From positions 1-6,559 of the forward strand of contig JANPLH010000029.1 in assembly GCA_031426435.1 (NCBI GenBank): 6,559 bases of DNA, written 5' to 3'. The stretch's first letter is position 1. Every line of letters starts with the position of its first letter. This document shows, piece after piece, positions 5,396 through 6,559 of this stretch. The position numbers were made by a program, and so were the translations under genes. The notes under the pieces were generated by a model. It was given only the letters and a program-made list of their open reading frames with translations. It was not told the DNA's origin and made no database searches. The stretch comes from UBA6168 sp031426435 (lineage in GTDB: Bacteria; Bacteroidota; Bacteroidia; Chitinophagales; Saprospiraceae).

Positions 5396-6250
5396 TCACT
5401 TCGACAACAAATTCGCCACCCATCTTCTGACGCCTGTTCCGCCCCGTGCGTTCGTCCAGATATTGAGCAGCACCCCGGCGACTACCAACAGGATGGCCAG
5501 CACGTTGCCGAGCGTCAAATGCTCGTGAAAGAAAAGGATGCCGAAAATGGTGGCGAAGATGGCTCCCAAGAAGTTGAGGCTCGACACCACGCCCACCTTT
5601 TCGCCCTGCAAGGCCAGCGTCAGATAGACCTGCCCGAAATGGGCGCAGGTGCCCGTGGCCAGCAGCAGCAGCCAGTCCCAGCCCTGTGGCATCTGGAAAT
5701 TGAAAAGCGTGAACGCCCCACCGACCACGGTGCCGACCAATTGGAAATAGAAGACCACCACCAGCGGGTGTTCTTTGCCAGATAGGCTGCGCACCAGCAC
5801 GTAGGCTACCCCCGACATTGCGGCAGCAAACAAACCAAGGCCCAGGTAGAGCCACGAAACCCGCTCATCGAAGCCCTTGAGCGCCGCTACGCCGAGGAAC
5901 GACACGCCAAAGAACAGCCATTGCAAGGGCCGCATTTTTTCCTTCAAAAACAGCACCGCCAGCAGCGCCGTGAAAATGGGGGAGGTATAACCGATGGTCA
6001 CCGCCGATGCCAGCGGCATGTGTTGGATGGTGAGGAAGAAAAAATAGAGCGCCGTGGTGCCAGCCAGCCCCCTGCCCACCAGTTGCAGCGTGTGCGTTCC
6101 CTTGTAGGGGACTTTCACGTGCCGCAGCCAAAACACGCTGAACAGGATGGAAATGACGCATCGGAAGAACACGATTTCCATCGTCGGCAAGCCCTCCACG
6201 CCCTTGATGGTGGCGTTCATGATGGAGAAAAACACCACCGCCCAGAACAT
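5396..6250 (-). CDS. DMT-superfamily (EamA) transporter, start uncertain
   Basis: This is an inner-membrane permease of the drug/metabolite transporter family with two five-helix EamA halves. The substrate is unknown; such proteins export amino acids, nucleobases or other metabolites. Numbering from the ATG at 6250, helices include MFWAVVFFSIMNATI, IVFFRCVISILFSVFWL, ASAVTIGYTSPIFTALLAVLFL (the classic EamA PLASAVxxxYxSPIF motif followed by LKEK), LFFGVSFLGVAALKG, YLGLGLFAAAMSGVAYVLV, a seventh at VVVFYFQLVGTVVGGAF, then SLNFLGAIFATIFGILFFHEH and VLAILLVVAGVLLNI, about ten in all. The frame is open upstream to ATGs at 6451 and 6523, but these give an atypical Arg/Cys-rich extension and lie above a TACCTTTG element. 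The expected start, 10-25 residues before helix 1, fits an ATG at 6314 in another frame (see the A7 entry). Product confident, start not. Confidence 0.88.
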   Translation of the reverse strand: MFWAVVFFSIMNATIKGVEGLPTMEIVFFRCVISILFSVFWLRHVKVPYKGTHTLQLVGRGLAGTTALYFFFLTIQHMPLASAVTIGYTSPIFTALLAVLFLKEKMRPLQWLFFGVSFLGVAALKGFDERVSWLYLGLGLFAAAMSGVAYVLVRSLSGKEHPLVVVFYFQLVGTVVGGAFTLFNFQMPQGWDWLLLLATGTCAHFGQVYLTLALQGEKVGVVSSLNFLGAIFATIFGILFFHEHLTLGNVLAILLVVAGVLLNIWTNARGGTGVRRWVANLLSK

Positions 6251-6280
6251 GTGGACGACGCTGGGGGAGAAGATAGTGGA

Positions 6281-6314
6281 TTTTTTTGCTGGTTCGATAC
6301 TCGCTTTTTTCCAT
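6281..6314 (-). other. Candidate true transporter start separated by an A7 frame disruption
   Basis: On the minus strand, an ATG at 6314-6312 opens MEKSEYRTSKK and reaches a run of seven A residues (6287-6281). With six A residues the frame would continue as STIFSPSVVHMFW into helix 1 of the transporter, giving a protein of normal N-terminal length. As written, the two frames differ by one base. This could be a sequencing or assembly error, a slippage-based switch, or coincidence with a real start at 6250. Confidence 0.5.
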
Positions 6315-6341
6315 TTTGGCGAGCTTCCGCCAAATAGCCGC

Positions 6342-6349
6342 CAAAGGTA
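6342..6349 (-). promoter_or_regulatory. Possible -7 element for the transporter gene
   Basis: TACCTTTG on the minus strand (6349-6342) matches TAnnTTTG exactly and lies 27 bases above the ATG at 6314. No TTG is found at the expected -33 distance, so support is partial. If used, it would exclude the upstream ATGs at 6451 and 6523 as starts. Confidence 0.35.
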
Positions 6350-6490
6350 GGCCGTTGACCTGATTGGGCGACGAAAACATTCTCCCTTTACCCTCCCGCA
6401 AATTTTTTTTTCAAAAAAAACACATCTCAGGCAGCGAACAAAACTCGCCATGCGTATTGGTTCTGGTTTAAAGAAATAGGCGTTATTTAC

Positions 6491-6557
6491 ATGGAGGCGG
6501 CCCCGTTTACTCTCACTAGTCATGTAAACGACTTTAAGGGGCCGCCTTCATTTTTTT
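6491..6557 (+). terminator. Strong plus-strand terminator-like hairpin at the right edge
   Basis: ATGGAGGCGGCCCC (6491-6504) pairs with GGGGCCGCCTTCAT (6538-6551; one G-T wobble). An inner stem GTTTAC (6505-6510) pairs with GTAAAC (6524-6529), with an eight-base bulge (6530-6537) and a 13-base loop. A run of seven T (6551-6557) follows on the plus strand. No plus-strand gene ends here, so it may be an attenuator for a gene beyond the window or the end of a small RNA. The farthest upstream transporter ATG (6523) falls in the loop. Confidence 0.65.
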
Positions 6558-6559
6558 CC

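Noticed and set aside
6251..6523. Transporter start at ATG 6523 or 6451
   Set aside because: 6523 sits in the loop of the terminator-like hairpin, both lie above the TACCTTTG element, and the extension is unlike the short N-termini of EamA proteins.

Overview
The window looks like ordinary chromosomal sequence from a member of the Bacteroidota. A Saprospiria/Chitinophagia-type relative would fit, but that is inference only. The clues are: start codons preceded by A-rich leaders rather than Shine-Dalgarno sequences; several matches to the Bacteroidota promoter element TAnnTTTG; and a secG gene sitting directly after a TPR-like acidic protein gene, an arrangement I recall from this phylum. Most genes are GC-rich (about 60-70% in the 60-base lines I counted), while the spacers are AT-rich and repetitive.

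Layout, left to right. On the minus strand, 17-685 encodes a CMP-sugar (acylneuraminate-type) cytidylyltransferase. A 200-bp spacer holding a bidirectional terminator hairpin separates it from secG (minus, start best placed at 1145). Upstream of secG in the same transcript is a 402-residue cytoplasmic protein with three near-identical 24-25-residue acidic repeats and a TPR-like C-terminus (1250-2458), preceded by a good promoter. Then comes rdgB, a nucleotide-pool-cleaning pyrophosphatase (2581-3168). rdgB is divergent from prmC, the release-factor glutamine methyltransferase (3252-4118, plus). prmC converges on a bacterial SUI1/eIF1-like gene (4169-4519, minus). Behind SUI1 lies a lower-GC gene for a secreted or outer-membrane protein (4548-5213, minus). 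The last gene is a ten-helix EamA/DMT-family transporter (5396 to about 6250-6314, minus), with an unclear start. The right edge carries a strong plus-strand terminator-like hairpin with a competing alternative pairing.

Functionally this is a housekeeping neighbourhood: protein export (SecG), translation (PrmC, SUI1-like), nucleotide sanitation (RdgB), envelope sugar activation and transport. I found no defence system, mobile-element gene, tRNA, rRNA or CRISPR array.

The most unusual feature is in the spacers. Four of them consist largely of short degenerate repeat words arranged as inverted arms, each spacer using a different word. They abut or run into start and stop codons, and one supplies the last six codons of prmC. 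The other items worth checking are a probable one-base frame disruption in an A7 run at the start of the transporter and the attenuator-like structure at the right end.
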